Assembly: GCA_036401395.1 (NCBI GenBank)
Contig: DASWUZ010000082.1
Span: 1 to 8,748, forward strand
Length of the DNA: 8,748 nucleotides
Source of the DNA: DASWUZ01 sp036401395
GTDB taxonomy: Bacteria > Acidobacteriota > Terriglobia > Terriglobales > Acidobacteriaceae
Direction of reading: 5' to 3'
The translations under genes and the position numbers were made by a program. The notes under the pieces are model-generated. The model had not been told where the DNA came from. It saw only the letters and a list, made by a program, of their open reading frames with translations, and did not search any database. Every line of letters starts with the position of its first letter. The first letter of the stretch is position 1. Of this stretch, positions 1-7,031 are shown piece by piece.

Positions 1-2356
1 TGACGTGCTTTACCTCTGCTCCAACGATGATGTGGAGCACGAATTCCGCAACGCGATTCGCGAGTGCAACCAGGGCATGTGGGACATCGGTCTTCGCGCC
101 AGCCCCGCCGCGCGAATCTTCAAAGAGCTAGACCGCTTCGATCCGGATAACCTCGAATTCACGATCGCCCTCCTCGACCGCCGTTTCCTGCATGGAGATT
201 ATGGGCTGTTTCGCCGTCTGCAACAGGAACTGCTGCCTGCGCTCGTACTCCGCGAGTGGCACACGATCACGCAGAAGCTCGCTGAAGCGGCGCGCCTCCG
301 GCATACAAAATATGGCAACACTATTTTTCACCTAGAGCCGAATATCAAGGAGTGCCCTGGCGGTCTGCGCGACTATCAGTTGGCCCAATGGCTGACGCTG
401 CTTCATTCTTTGCAAGAGACGAAGCTGTGGCCTAAAGATACGATCACTTCGTCGACGTCGTCAGGCAACGACGCCCAGGCAGCATTTGATTTTCTTGCTG
501 CTTCGCGATGCTTTCTTCATTTCCGTTGCGGCCGCGACGACAACACGCTCGACTGGCACGCACAGGACGAAGCGGCCGCACAAAGCATTGGCCTCGAGAC
601 GCGCGGAACCGCAGACCCCGCTTACTGGATGCGCACGTACTACCGCCACGCGCGCACCGTTTACCGGCGTGCAGTTTTGCTGCTCGAAGACCTGCCGCCC
701 TCGCGCCTGTCTTCGGGTCGACCCTTTAAGAAGCGGCGCATCGCCCTCGCCGAGACGGATTTCTTCCTCGAACAGAATCGCATCGACCTCGATGAAACTT
801 CAACCGTAAACGACGCCGACGACATCCTTCGCATCTTCGCCTTGGTTGCGCAACACGGCTACAAGTTCAGCCAATACGCCGAGGACCGCATCGCCGAAGC
901 CATTCCCGTACTCGCGGTTCACATGCCCGAGGGGCCATTTCTCTGGAACTGCCTCCGCGAAATTTTACTCGGCCAGCACGCCGCGCATGCGCTCCGCACC
1001 ATGCACGCGCTCGGCATTCTTGAGCTCCTCATCCCCGAGTTTCACGGGATCGATGCGCTAGTCATTCGCGATTCCTATCATCGCTACACCGTCGACGAAC
1101 ATACGTTTCTGGTCATCGATAACATTCACATGCTGCGCCACCCGAAGGGGGAGACGGAGCCGCGACTCGCGACTCTGCTGCCGGAGCTGGAGCGCTTCGA
1201 CCTGTTCCTGCTCGCGTTGCTGCTGCACGATACGGGTAAGGCACGCCGCACGGGCAACCACTCCGCCAACAGCGTCGAACTTGCCGAAAGCCTTCTCGCC
1301 CGCCTCGACTTCGACCCCGAAGAACGTGAGACAGTCCGGTTCCTTATCCGCAATCATCTCGAAATGTCAGTGGCTATGCGCCGCGATATTTTCGATAACG
1401 AGAGCGTCAGCGAGTTCGCGCAAAAACTCGCGAGCAAACAGCAGTTGAAAATGCTTACTCTCTTGACCTATGCCGATATCAAGGCCGTCAATCCGGACGC
1501 GCTGACGCCCTGGAAGGCCGAGAACCTCTGGCAGCTCTACATCGCGACAGCCAATTTTATGGATCGAAGCGTTGATGAGGTTCGCTACCACGCGGGCACC
1601 GACACCGGCCTGCTCAATCGACTGCTGGCCGTCGTACCTCCGGAGCGAAAAGAAGAGTTGCGTATGTTCCTCGAAGGCCTCCCGCAACGTTATCTGCAGA
1701 CGCGCCTGCCGGAGCAGATTCGCACCCACTTCAACATGGTGCTCGACCTTGAACAGAAGCCAGTTCAGCTGGCCTTTCGCACCACGCGCCAGCTTTGCGA
1801 GCTGACGCTGATCTCGCACGACCGCCCCATGCTTTTTGCCGACATGGCTGGCGCGCTTTCTTCCTGGGGCATGAACATCGTCAAGGCTGACGCTTATTCA
1901 AACGCCGCCGGCGTCATCGTCGACTGCTTTCAATTCACCGACCCATTCAGAACGCTTGAATTGAATCCAACCGAAGTAGAGCGCTTCGAGGAGAGCATTG
2001 CAGGCGTCATCGCGCATGCCGCCCCGCTTGAAGCGATGATGAGCAGCCGCAGGCACGCAGGGCGGGGAGCCCAGTCAAAAGTAAAAGTCCCGACTAAGCT
2101 GGCCTTCGATAACGTTTCTTCGACTCACAGCACGTTGTTGCAAATCATCGCCCAGGATGGGCCCGGACTGCTCCGCGAAATTTCGAAAAGTTTCGCTGAA
2201 CACGATTGCAATATCGAAGTGGCGCTCATCGACACCGAGGGCGAGATCGCCATCGACGTCTTCTACCTGACTGCCGGCGGCAAGAAACTGGACGACCAGC
2301 TACAGGCCAGCTTGAGCGAAGACCTGACGCATAAACTAGAAGCTCTGCGCGCCTAA
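1..2356 (+). CDS. glnD: [Protein-PII] uridylyltransferase / uridylyl-removing enzyme, 5'-truncated by the window edge
   Basis: GlnD is the cytoplasmic sensor that uridylylates PII proteins (GlnB/GlnK) when glutamine is low and removes UMP when it is high. The frame is open to the left edge. The GTG at position 5 is only an internal Val: the first visible residues (DVLYLC) match the end of the DxD-type nucleotidyltransferase motif, so the upstream glycine-rich motif and about 100 residues lie outside. Numbering from that GTG, the family signature EPNIKECPGGLRD spans residues 111-123. An HD phosphohydrolase domain follows, with His366, the His408-Asp409 pair in LLLHDTGK and His419, giving the UMP-removing activity. 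Two C-terminal ACT domains (about 599-650 and 709-783) are the expected glutamine sensors. The gene ends at a TAA, and all domains after the nucleotidyltransferase motif appear intact. A same-strand porin gene starts 83 bp downstream; no terminator is visible between them. Identity is confident; the true start is not visible. Confidence 0.96.
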   Translation, partial: DVLYLCSNDDVEHEFRNAIRECNQGMWDIGLRASPAARIFKELDRFDPDNLEFTIALLDRRFLHGDYGLFRRLQQELLPALVLREWHTITQKLAEAARLRHTKYGNTIFHLEPNIKECPGGLRDYQLAQWLTLLHSLQETKLWPKDTITSSTSSGNDAQAAFDFLAASRCFLHFRCGRDDNTLDWHAQDEAAAQSIGLETRGTADPAYWMRTYYRHARTVYRRAVLLLEDLPPSRLSSGRPFKKRRIALAETDFFLEQNRIDLDETSTVNDADDILRIFALVAQHGYKFSQYAEDRIAEAIPVLAVHMPEGPFLWNCLREILLGQHAAHALRTMHALGILELLIPEFHGIDALVIRDSYHRYTVDEHTFLVIDNIHMLRHPKGETEPRLATLLPELERFDLFLLALLLHDTGKARRTGNHSANSVELAESLLARLDFDPEERETVRFLIRNHLEMSVAMRRDIFDNESVSEFAQKLASKQQLKMLTLLTYADIKAVNPDALTPWKAENLWQLYIATANFMDRSVDEVRYHAGTDTGLLNRLLAVVPPERKEELRMFLEGLPQRYLQTRLPEQIRTHFNMVLDLEQKPVQLAFRTTRQLCELTLISHDRPMLFADMAGALSSWGMNIVKADAYSNAAGVIVDCFQFTDPFRTLELNPTEVERFEESIAGVIAHAAPLEAMMSSRRHAGRGAQSKVKVPTKLAFDNVSSTHSTLLQIIAQDGPGLLREISKSFAEHDCNIEVALIDTEGEIAIDVFYLTAGGKKLDDQLQASLSEDLTHKLEALRA

Positions 2357-2427
2357 AACGCACTGAACCGCTATTCAATCCCCTGTTAACCACCACGGCG
2401 CTCCCCTCTGTCAAACTACAATGTGCC

Positions 2428-2434
2428 AGGAGGG
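2428..2434 (+). promoter_or_regulatory. Ribosome binding site deciding the TTG start of the porin gene
   Basis: AGGAGGG lies 5 bases before the TTG at 2440. This near-perfect Shine-Dalgarno sequence is why the rare TTG start is accepted. The ATG at 2421 is in another frame and lies upstream of the site. Confidence 0.8.
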
Positions 2435-2439
2435 AACCT

Positions 2440-3924
2440 TTGCAATCTGCACGACCCAGCCGCTCCAGCTATTCCTTCTATTTAGCACTATGTCTGTTAC
2501 TTATTCCCACGGCCGCCCCCCGCGTCGCCAACGCCCAGAGCCCGACCTCAAGTCCCAGCGGAGTTTCCCCCGAAGAGCGCGAAAAGGCCCCCGAAGTCCC
2601 CGTAACAATGTTCCCCCACTCCGCCACCGCGCCCTGGTGGCTGTCGGGCCAGGCCAACGTAATCTTCCAGGCGCACCCGGCCTTCCATTCCCCTTATGAG
2701 GGCGATAACAGTCTCCGCGCCCGCGGCGAATATAAGACCTCGCTCATTGGGACCCTGTTTCTCGGCTACCAGCCCCGCTTCCTCTCGCACCGCAGCGAAC
2801 GCTACAACACCGACTTCATCCTCGACTTTGAAAGTGCCGGGGGACGCGGCATCAGCCAGGCCCTCGGGCTCGCCGGCTTCACCAACCTGGACGTCGTTAG
2901 AAACCCCAACCTCGGCCCCAAACCCTACCTCGCTCGCTATCAGATTCACCAGACCATCGGCCTGACAGACGAAATGACCGATGCCGAGCGCGGCCCCTTC
3001 GCCCTCGCGTCCAAAGTCCCTGTTCGCCGGCTCGACGTCCGCATCGGTCGCATGAGCCTCCCGGATATTTTTGACATCAACGCCATCGGCAGTGACAGCC
3101 ACCTGCAGTTCACCAACTGGACCATCGATAACAACGGCGCATGGGACTACGCGGCGGACACTCGCGGCTATACCGTCGGCGGCGTGCTCGAATATCAGGA
3201 CCGAGACTGGGCCCTCCGCTACGGAATCGCTGTTATGCCCGTCGTGGCCAACGGGGTCGACCTCGACTGTGCCCTAAGCCGCGCGCGCGGACAAAATATG
3301 GAATTTGAGTTACGAAAGAGCCTCATCGCTGGCCGCAAGGGCACGACCCGCCTGCTGAGCTTCGTAAACGTAGCTGATATGGGAAACTACCGCGAGACCA
3401 ACCGCGCCTTCCTCGCGAACATGGGCGACACCAGCTATTCCGCAAGCGGCGTGCCGCGCCCTGACATCACGCTCAGTAGAAAAAACGGTCGCGTGAAGTA
3501 CGGCTTCGGCTTCAACAACGAGCAAGAGCTGACGGAAAATTTTAGAGTCTTCAGCCGACTTGGCTGGGGAGAAGGACAGCAGGAATCTTTTGCCTACACC
3601 GAGGTCGATCAGACGGTCGAACTGGGCGCAGACTACATCCCGACCCGCTGGCATCGTCGGGTAGATAAGATTGGGGTCGCGTTCGTGTCGGACGCCATAA
3701 AGAGCGACCACCAGCGCTACCTGGAGCTGGGCGGGCTGGGTTTTCTGCTAGGGGATGGGGCGCTGCGCTACGGCCGCGAAAACATCGTCGAGAGCTACTA
3801 CAACCTGCACGCGTGGCGGGGGTTATTCTTCGCGCTGGGGCTGAGCCATATCGACAACCCCGGCTACAATCGCGACCGGGGCCCTGTGTGGGTGCCTTCG
3901 GTGCGCGGACACGTCGACTTCTGA
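2440..3924 (+). CDS. OprB-like carbohydrate-selective outer-membrane porin
   Basis: The 494-residue product is predicted to be an outer-membrane beta-barrel allowing diffusion of sugars. It starts at TTG behind a strong ribosome binding site. Residues 1-32 form a signal peptide: Arg at 5 and 8, a hydrophobic core LALCLLLIP, and an A-N-A cleavage site after residue 32. The best family evidence is the central block from residue 208, with FDINAIGSDSHLQF, NGAWDYAADTRGY and DWALRYG, which resembles OprB-family porins. The C-terminus (GLSHIDNPGYNRDRGPVWVP, then a terminal HVDF) ends in Phe, the usual signal for outer-membrane assembly, and length is normal for the family. It lies 83 bp after glnD and could be co-transcribed or have its own promoter. 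The substrate cannot be told from sequence; some acidobacterial OprB-like proteins are simply annotated 'carbohydrate porin'. Confidence 0.85.
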   Translation: MQSARPSRSSYSFYLALCLLLIPTAAPRVANAQSPTSSPSGVSPEEREKAPEVPVTMFPHSATAPWWLSGQANVIFQAHPAFHSPYEGDNSLRARGEYKTSLIGTLFLGYQPRFLSHRSERYNTDFILDFESAGGRGISQALGLAGFTNLDVVRNPNLGPKPYLARYQIHQTIGLTDEMTDAERGPFALASKVPVRRLDVRIGRMSLPDIFDINAIGSDSHLQFTNWTIDNNGAWDYAADTRGYTVGGVLEYQDRDWALRYGIAVMPVVANGVDLDCALSRARGQNMEFELRKSLIAGRKGTTRLLSFVNVADMGNYRETNRAFLANMGDTSYSASGVPRPDITLSRKNGRVKYGFGFNNEQELTENFRVFSRLGWGEGQQESFAYTEVDQTVELGADYIPTRWHRRVDKIGVAFVSDAIKSDHQRYLELGGLGFLLGDGALRYGRENIVESYYNLHAWRGLFFALGLSHIDNPGYNRDRGPVWVPSVRGHVDF

Positions 3925-3959
3925 GCGGCACGAAAGCCGTAAATTCTTAGAATGTTCGA

Positions 3960-4133
3960 TCAGGCCGAAGGATCTTTTTGGCGAGTGTTCTTGACCGCCG
4001 TCACCACGCCAAGACCGATCATGACCAAAGCTCCAACAATAATCCACCTCTGGGGCATGTGCATTAGGTGTGCACCGTAGAGCAACCCGATCATCAGTAT
4101 GCAATAGCCGCCAAGATAAATTCCGAATGACAT
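3960..4133 (-). CDS. Small two-helix inner-membrane protein, function unknown
   Basis: This 57-residue ORF begins MSFGIYLGGYCILMIGLLYG and ends NTRQKDPSA. The start is the ATG at 4133, chosen because GGAGGT sits 7 bases upstream. The same frame stays open further upstream, to an ATG at 4334, but that extension is basic, unstructured-looking and lacks a comparable ribosome binding site. Two hydrophobic stretches (about residues 3-20 and 28-45) are joined by a short His/Pro-containing loop, HLMHMPQRW. A short charged tail follows, so both ends probably face the same side of the inner membrane. Similar small proteins of this pattern recur in acidobacterial genomes, from memory. It is convergent with the porin gene, with 35 bp between stops, and divergent from the sigma factor. 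I do not recognise a function. Confidence 0.7.
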   Translation of the reverse strand: MSFGIYLGGYCILMIGLLYGAHLMHMPQRWIIVGALVMIGLGVVTAVKNTRQKDPSA

Positions 4134-4389
4134 GCGCTTTACCTCCAGCTGATCCTTACTGCTCAAAGCGACCCTGCCGGCATCGCTTAGAAGGCTGAAA
4201 TTCGTCTCAGAAGTATTATGCCACCCGGTAATAATATTTACCTTAAGCCGCCCACGTAACCCACAAATTAATGCCGCCCGCAACCTGCCGAGCACCGCTG
4301 CATTGCTCCTCTTGTGCACGAACATACGAGGCAATTTAGTATTTTACTTGCGAAGTAATCCCAGGTTCCTGAATCGCTAAGGAAAGGCG
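4134..4389. other. Divergent intergenic region between the small membrane protein and the ECF sigma factor
   Basis: This 256-bp region is more AT-rich than the flanking genes and must hold the promoters of both divergent genes. Visible elements are the GGAGGT site for the minus-strand gene (4141-4146), TAAGGA (4378-4383, 6 bases before the sigma-factor ATG), and an imperfect palindrome GGTAATAATATTTACC at 4227-4242. On the minus strand CATAAT (complement of about 4215-4220) could be a -10 element. On the plus strand TTGTGC at 4312-4317 with TTTAGT at 4335-4340 (17-bp spacing) is a poor sigma-70 candidate. None of these promoter guesses is strong, and no further gene is apparent. Confidence 0.5.
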
Positions 4390-5163
4390 ATGTTTTTGAA
4401 GCCAACTGCCGACTCTACCATCCAACCATCAGGAGTACCAAAACCTGTGATGGCCGTTGCCGAGACGGATGAGCTGTCTGCTGTCCTTCCGGATGAATTC
4501 CTCCCGGAGATGGATGACGGCAAAGCCGTGGACGGTGAAATCGATCCCATCGAGGGCATGTCGGTGGAAGTCCATCCGGACGTAGCTCTCGTCGAGCGCG
4601 CAAAAGGCGGAGACACTGCTGCATTTGAGAAGCTCGTCCGGCAATATGACCGGCAGGTCTTTCGCATCGCGCAGCACATCACTCAAAATCGCGAGGACGC
4701 GGAAGACGTAGTACAGGATGCGTTCTTCAAGGCGTATCAAAAGCTCGATCAGTTTCAGGGCAATTCAAAGTTTTATACCTGGCTGGTGCGGATTGCGGTC
4801 AATGAGTCCCTGATGCGCCTGCGAAAGCGCAAAACGGGGCGTACGGTCTCGATCGACGAGGACGTTGAGACCGACGAGGGTTCGATGCCGCGCGACCTGG
4901 CGGACTGGAGCCCCAATCCTGAACAGTTGTACGGGAAGTCGGAACTGGCAGAGATCCTTCGCAAGACAGTGCAGGGTCTGCCGCCAGGATTTCGTACCGT
5001 CTTCGTACTGCGAGATGTGGAAGGGCTATCGACGGAAGAGACAGCTTCCAGCCTTGGCTTGAGCATTCCAGCCGTGAAGTCACGGCTGCTGCGCGCAAGG
5101 CTGCAGTTGCGGGAGCGGCTAAGCCGCTACTTCCGGAAGAAGAATGGGGAAGGTGTAGCGTGA
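4390..5163 (+). CDS. ECF-type RNA polymerase sigma factor (RpoE-like)
   Basis: The 257-residue protein has the two-domain ECF architecture and should direct RNA polymerase to a dedicated set of stress promoters. Region 2 covers about residues 75-148 and includes DAEDVVQDAFFKAY (from 103) and the FYTWLVRIAVNESLMRLRKRK region, which contacts -10 DNA. Region 4 covers about 187-250, with GLPPGFRTVFVLRDVEGLS and the recognition helix-turn-helix TASSLGLSIPAVKSRLLRAR (from 218). The ATG at 4390 has TAAGGA 6 bases upstream. The first ~65 residues form an acidic, poorly structured extension (for example DEFLPEMDDGKAVDGEIDP). A start at GTG 4447 or ATG 4450, with AGGAG at 4431-4435, is a weaker alternative that would shorten it by about 20 residues. 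It overlaps the downstream anti-sigma gene by GTGA, which implies translational coupling and supports a sigma/anti-sigma pair. The target regulon is unknown. Confidence 0.92.
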   Translation: MFLKPTADSTIQPSGVPKPVMAVAETDELSAVLPDEFLPEMDDGKAVDGEIDPIEGMSVEVHPDVALVERAKGGDTAAFEKLVRQYDRQVFRIAQHITQNREDAEDVVQDAFFKAYQKLDQFQGNSKFYTWLVRIAVNESLMRLRKRKTGRTVSIDEDVETDEGSMPRDLADWSPNPEQLYGKSELAEILRKTVQGLPPGFRTVFVLRDVEGLSTEETASSLGLSIPAVKSRLLRARLQLRERLSRYFRKKNGEGVA

Positions 5164-5393
5164 CTTGCTCTGAATTCATGGCAAAGCTGGATGACTGCCT
5201 CGATCACAAGCTGGATGCGGAGCTTCGCGCCGATGTTGACGAACACCTCAGGGGTTGCGAGCACTGCCTCATCACGATGAATACTACGAAGAAGACGATC
5301 GAAATTTACCGCAGCAACGAGATTTATGAGTTGCCGGATAGTCTTCGGGTGCGGCTTGAGGCGAGCATCATGGCCAGATGCCGGAAGTGCTAA
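5160..5393 (+). CDS. Putative zinc-finger anti-sigma factor (zf-HC2 / ZAS type)
   Basis: This 77-residue cytoplasmic protein probably binds and silences the ECF sigma factor encoded just upstream. The zinc-binding ZAS signature is visible as Cys3, His29, Cys33 and Cys36 (H-x3-C-x2-C in HLRGCEHC). The helix LDAELRADVDEHL precedes it and TTKKTIEIYRS follows, a pattern I associate with small acidobacterial anti-sigma proteins. There is no hydrophobic segment, so unlike RseA it cannot span the membrane, and any signal is likely sensed in the cytoplasm, for instance through the Cys/His zinc site (inference). The GTG start at 5160 lies inside the sigma-factor stop (GTGA overlap) and has GAAGGT a few bases upstream. 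Two further Cys residues sit in the last four positions (CRKC). The pairing with this sigma factor rests on context alone. Confidence 0.82.
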   Translation: MTCSEFMAKLDDCLDHKLDAELRADVDEHLRGCEHCLITMNTTKKTIEIYRSNEIYELPDSLRVRLEASIMARCRKC

Positions 5394-5397
5394 AGGG

Positions 5398-5423
5398 TCT
5401 TCAGTAGAGCAAGTTCCTGAAGA
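5398..5423 (+). terminator. Weak stem-loop just after the sigma/anti-sigma genes
   Basis: TCTTCAG (5398-5404) and CTGAAGA (5417-5423) form a perfect 7-bp inverted repeat around a 12-base loop, five bases after the anti-sigma stop codon. No run of T follows, so it is not a classical intrinsic terminator. It could still mark the 3' end of the transcript, or be chance. Confidence 0.25.
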
Positions 5424-5465
5424 TGGGGTGGGCTGCGATTCCATCTCCGATTGTATTGCGGCGTT

Positions 5466-5650
5466 CTACTTCTTCGGTGTGTGGTTGTGTACGCATAGCT
5501 CCCAATCCTCAACTAGCTCATCGTGGTGTTCGCGCGCCCAATTGAGACCAGAAGCATTGCCCCTCGCGGCAACTGTCCGCCTATGACATCGAGAGTACGG
5601 ACGTCGACCAGTGCCTCAAACTTGCCGTACAAGGCGTGAAAATGCGGACG
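5466..5650 (-). pseudogene. Frameshifted DUF4160-family remnant
   Basis: On the minus strand, the frame starting at 5647 reads PHFHALYGKFEALVDV, then RTLDVIGGQLPRGAMLLV, and runs into the wrong frame, stopping at TAG 5515-5513. Shifting frame near 5541-5546 restores NWAREHHDELVEDWELCVHN and then HTPKK, ending at TAG 5468-5466. Together these match the DUF4160 pattern I know: PPHFHA, a Y-G segment, LPRRA, W-A, DEL, an NWEL-like block and a PKKI-P-L end. One missing C in GTC(C)TCAATTGG would repair the frame, giving VLNWARE. The N-terminal ~15-20 residues are not recognisable and no start codon lies in the PHFHA frame, so decay is likely more than one mutation. DUF4160 genes often pair with DUF2442 in predicted toxin-antitoxin-like modules; no DUF2442 partner is visible here. 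It lies 81 bp downstream of the M48 gene on the same strand. A sequencing error is the main alternative for the frameshift. Confidence 0.72.
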
Positions 5651-5727
5651 GTGAATGCAGTTTTCATGCTGACATCGTACACCAGCCCGTTCGGCCCCTC
5701 GAACACTGCGTATTCCGCCTCGTAAAG

Positions 5728-6921
5728 CTAGTTATCGCGGCGATGCAGAGTCGGCTTGTCGTCCGTGCTGTCCGGGTCCGTTGAAGATGTACTGCTCGGG
5801 TCTCCGGTCGTGCTGGCGCGACGGAGGGTCGGCTTCTTCCCGTCCTTCGGGTCAGTCAGCTTCCGCTTGTTCTCGATGCGGGCCAGACGTGCCTTGACGT
5901 CGTCGAACTCTGACGTGGTCACGACGTACTCATTGCGCGGCGGCAGGATACGGGCAATCTCAGCCTGCGAATGTTCGATACGGTCGGGCGTCTGCGGATG
6001 CGTCGCGAAAGCCTTGGAAACGGCGCCCGGCTTGCGCTTCTCGAGGTTCTGGATCTTTTCAAAGAACGTCACGAAAGCCTGCGGATCGTAGCCGGCGCGA
6101 TACATGTATTGGACGCCAAGGTAGTCGGCCTGAGCCTCGAATTCGCGCGAGAAGTGGAGGAAGGTCAGCGGTATGCCGATGCTGGACGCTTCGTAAATAC
6201 CATAGCCGGTCCAGCCCGGGATGAAGATCATAGAAGCGGTGCTGGCGATCTGGGCATAATTTGCGCGGGTCTGCTCGCGGGCTGCGTGGTGCGCGGCAAC
6301 GTGGGCAATCTCATGCGCCATCACACCCGCCAATTCGGCCTCTTCATCGGCATTGAGGATCAGGCCAGAGTTGACGTAGAAAAAGCCGCCCGGCAAAGCC
6401 ATTGCGTTGATTTCGTCGGAGTCGATGACTTTGATGGTGAAGGGCACCTTGGCGTCTGAATTCTTCACCAGGTTCTGGCCGATTCGATTCACATACTCCG
6501 TCACGACAGGGTCGGTGATGAACTTAGTGCTCTTCTCTATCTCCGAGGCTACACCTTTGCCCATGCCGATCTCGCTCTCGGTGGAGTACCAATTGCCCAT
6601 GCCGCGCGCGCCAATTTCACGGTTTCCGACGGCGTTAACATCGTCGATGCTGCCGGGCTTGATGCCCGACATAGGATGAATGGTGCTGGGCGCTGTCGAG
6701 GCGCTCGTTTGTGCGTCCGTGTCAGCGGAGTTTGCCGTGGGCGTTGCCGAGGTTGATTGATCTACCGGCGCAGGCGACGCCGTTGGAGTCTGGGCGGCAG
6801 GTGTTGACGCAGGAGCGGGAGGCGATGAGGGCGGCAAAGCCAACGCTGCTGAAGACAACGCCAGTGTCGCGGCAAGCATAGCCGGGCTAGATGAAATCTG
6901 CTTTAGAAGGGAAAACTGCAT
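5728..6921 (-). CDS. Exported M48-family zinc metalloprotease
   Basis: The 397-residue protein is a predicted periplasmic metalloprotease related to the BepA/LoiP group of M48 peptidases, which act in outer-membrane protein quality control. The zinc site is complete: HEIAH at residues 203-207 (HExxH) and the third ligand Glu262 in FEAQAD, with Asp266 in the usual E-x3-D position. Upstream is the family motif INAMALPGGFFYVNSGLI. Residues 1-30 are a signal peptide (hydrophobic AMLAATLALSSAALAL), and about 30-85 form a Pro/Ser/Thr/Ala-rich linker. No TPR repeats follow the protease domain, unlike BepA; instead a charged tail carries KPTLRR (363-368) and KPTLHRR (389-395). The ATG at 6921 is preferred because GAGGT (complement of 6928-6932) lies 6 bases upstream; the GTG at 6927 would leave no spacing. 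It is divergent from the trehalose phosphatase gene. Natural substrates are unknown. Confidence 0.92.
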   Translation of the reverse strand: MQFSLLKQISSSPAMLAATLALSSAALALPPSSPPAPASTPAAQTPTASPAPVDQSTSATPTANSADTDAQTSASTAPSTIHPMSGIKPGSIDDVNAVGNREIGARGMGNWYSTESEIGMGKGVASEIEKSTKFITDPVVTEYVNRIGQNLVKNSDAKVPFTIKVIDSDEINAMALPGGFFYVNSGLILNADEEAELAGVMAHEIAHVAAHHAAREQTRANYAQIASTASMIFIPGWTGYGIYEASSIGIPLTFLHFSREFEAQADYLGVQYMYRAGYDPQAFVTFFEKIQNLEKRKPGAVSKAFATHPQTPDRIEHSQAEIARILPPRNEYVVTTSEFDDVKARLARIENKRKLTDPKDGKKPTLRRASTTGDPSSTSSTDPDSTDDKPTLHRRDN

Positions 6922-7025
6922 CGCCACACCTCATCCGCAGGGGCGGGCCAGTCATTCAGGCGCACGTCACCCTGTATCTTGGACGTTACTCCTGACCCTT
7001 TGGTTCTGTCCCGGCCCCAGTTTCG

Positions 7026-7031
7026 GATAAT
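7026..7031 (+). promoter_or_regulatory. Possible -10 element for the trehalose phosphatase gene
   Basis: GATAAT matches the sigma-70 -10 consensus at five of six positions and lies 34 bases before the preferred GTG start. It also falls downstream of the alternative TTG at 6979, which favours the shorter protein. No good -35 element is seen: TTCTGT at 7004-7009 has acceptable spacing (16 bp) but a poor match. Confidence 0.3.

Noticed and set aside
1..10. GTG at 5 as a genuine start of a short GlnD variant
   Set aside because: The frame is open to the window edge and the first residues continue the nucleotidyltransferase motif, so the truncation is from windowing, not biology.
1367..1819. 150-residue minus-strand ORF inside glnD
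   Set aside because: It lies antisense to the conserved HD and ACT-proximal part of GlnD and resembles no family; GC-rich DNA produces such open frames by chance.
2417..2422. TACAAT as a -10 element for the porin gene
   Set aside because: It has no -35 partner at proper spacing and would leave a very short leader into the ribosome binding site.
2548..3102. 184-residue minus-strand ORF inside the porin gene
   Set aside because: It is antisense to the conserved porin region, of biased composition (Gly/Val/Glu/Ala-rich), with no recognisable motif.
3926..3939. CGGC-acgaaa-GCCG hairpin after the porin gene as a terminator
   Set aside because: The stem is only 4 bp and no T-run follows.
4134..4334. 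Upstream extension of the small membrane protein to an ATG at 4334
   Set aside because: The extension lacks a ribosome binding site as good as the one before 4133, and its sequence is unlike a signal or domain.
5971..6459. 162-residue plus-strand ORF inside the M48 gene
   Set aside because: It is antisense to the catalytic region of a clearly real protease, and no family motif is seen.
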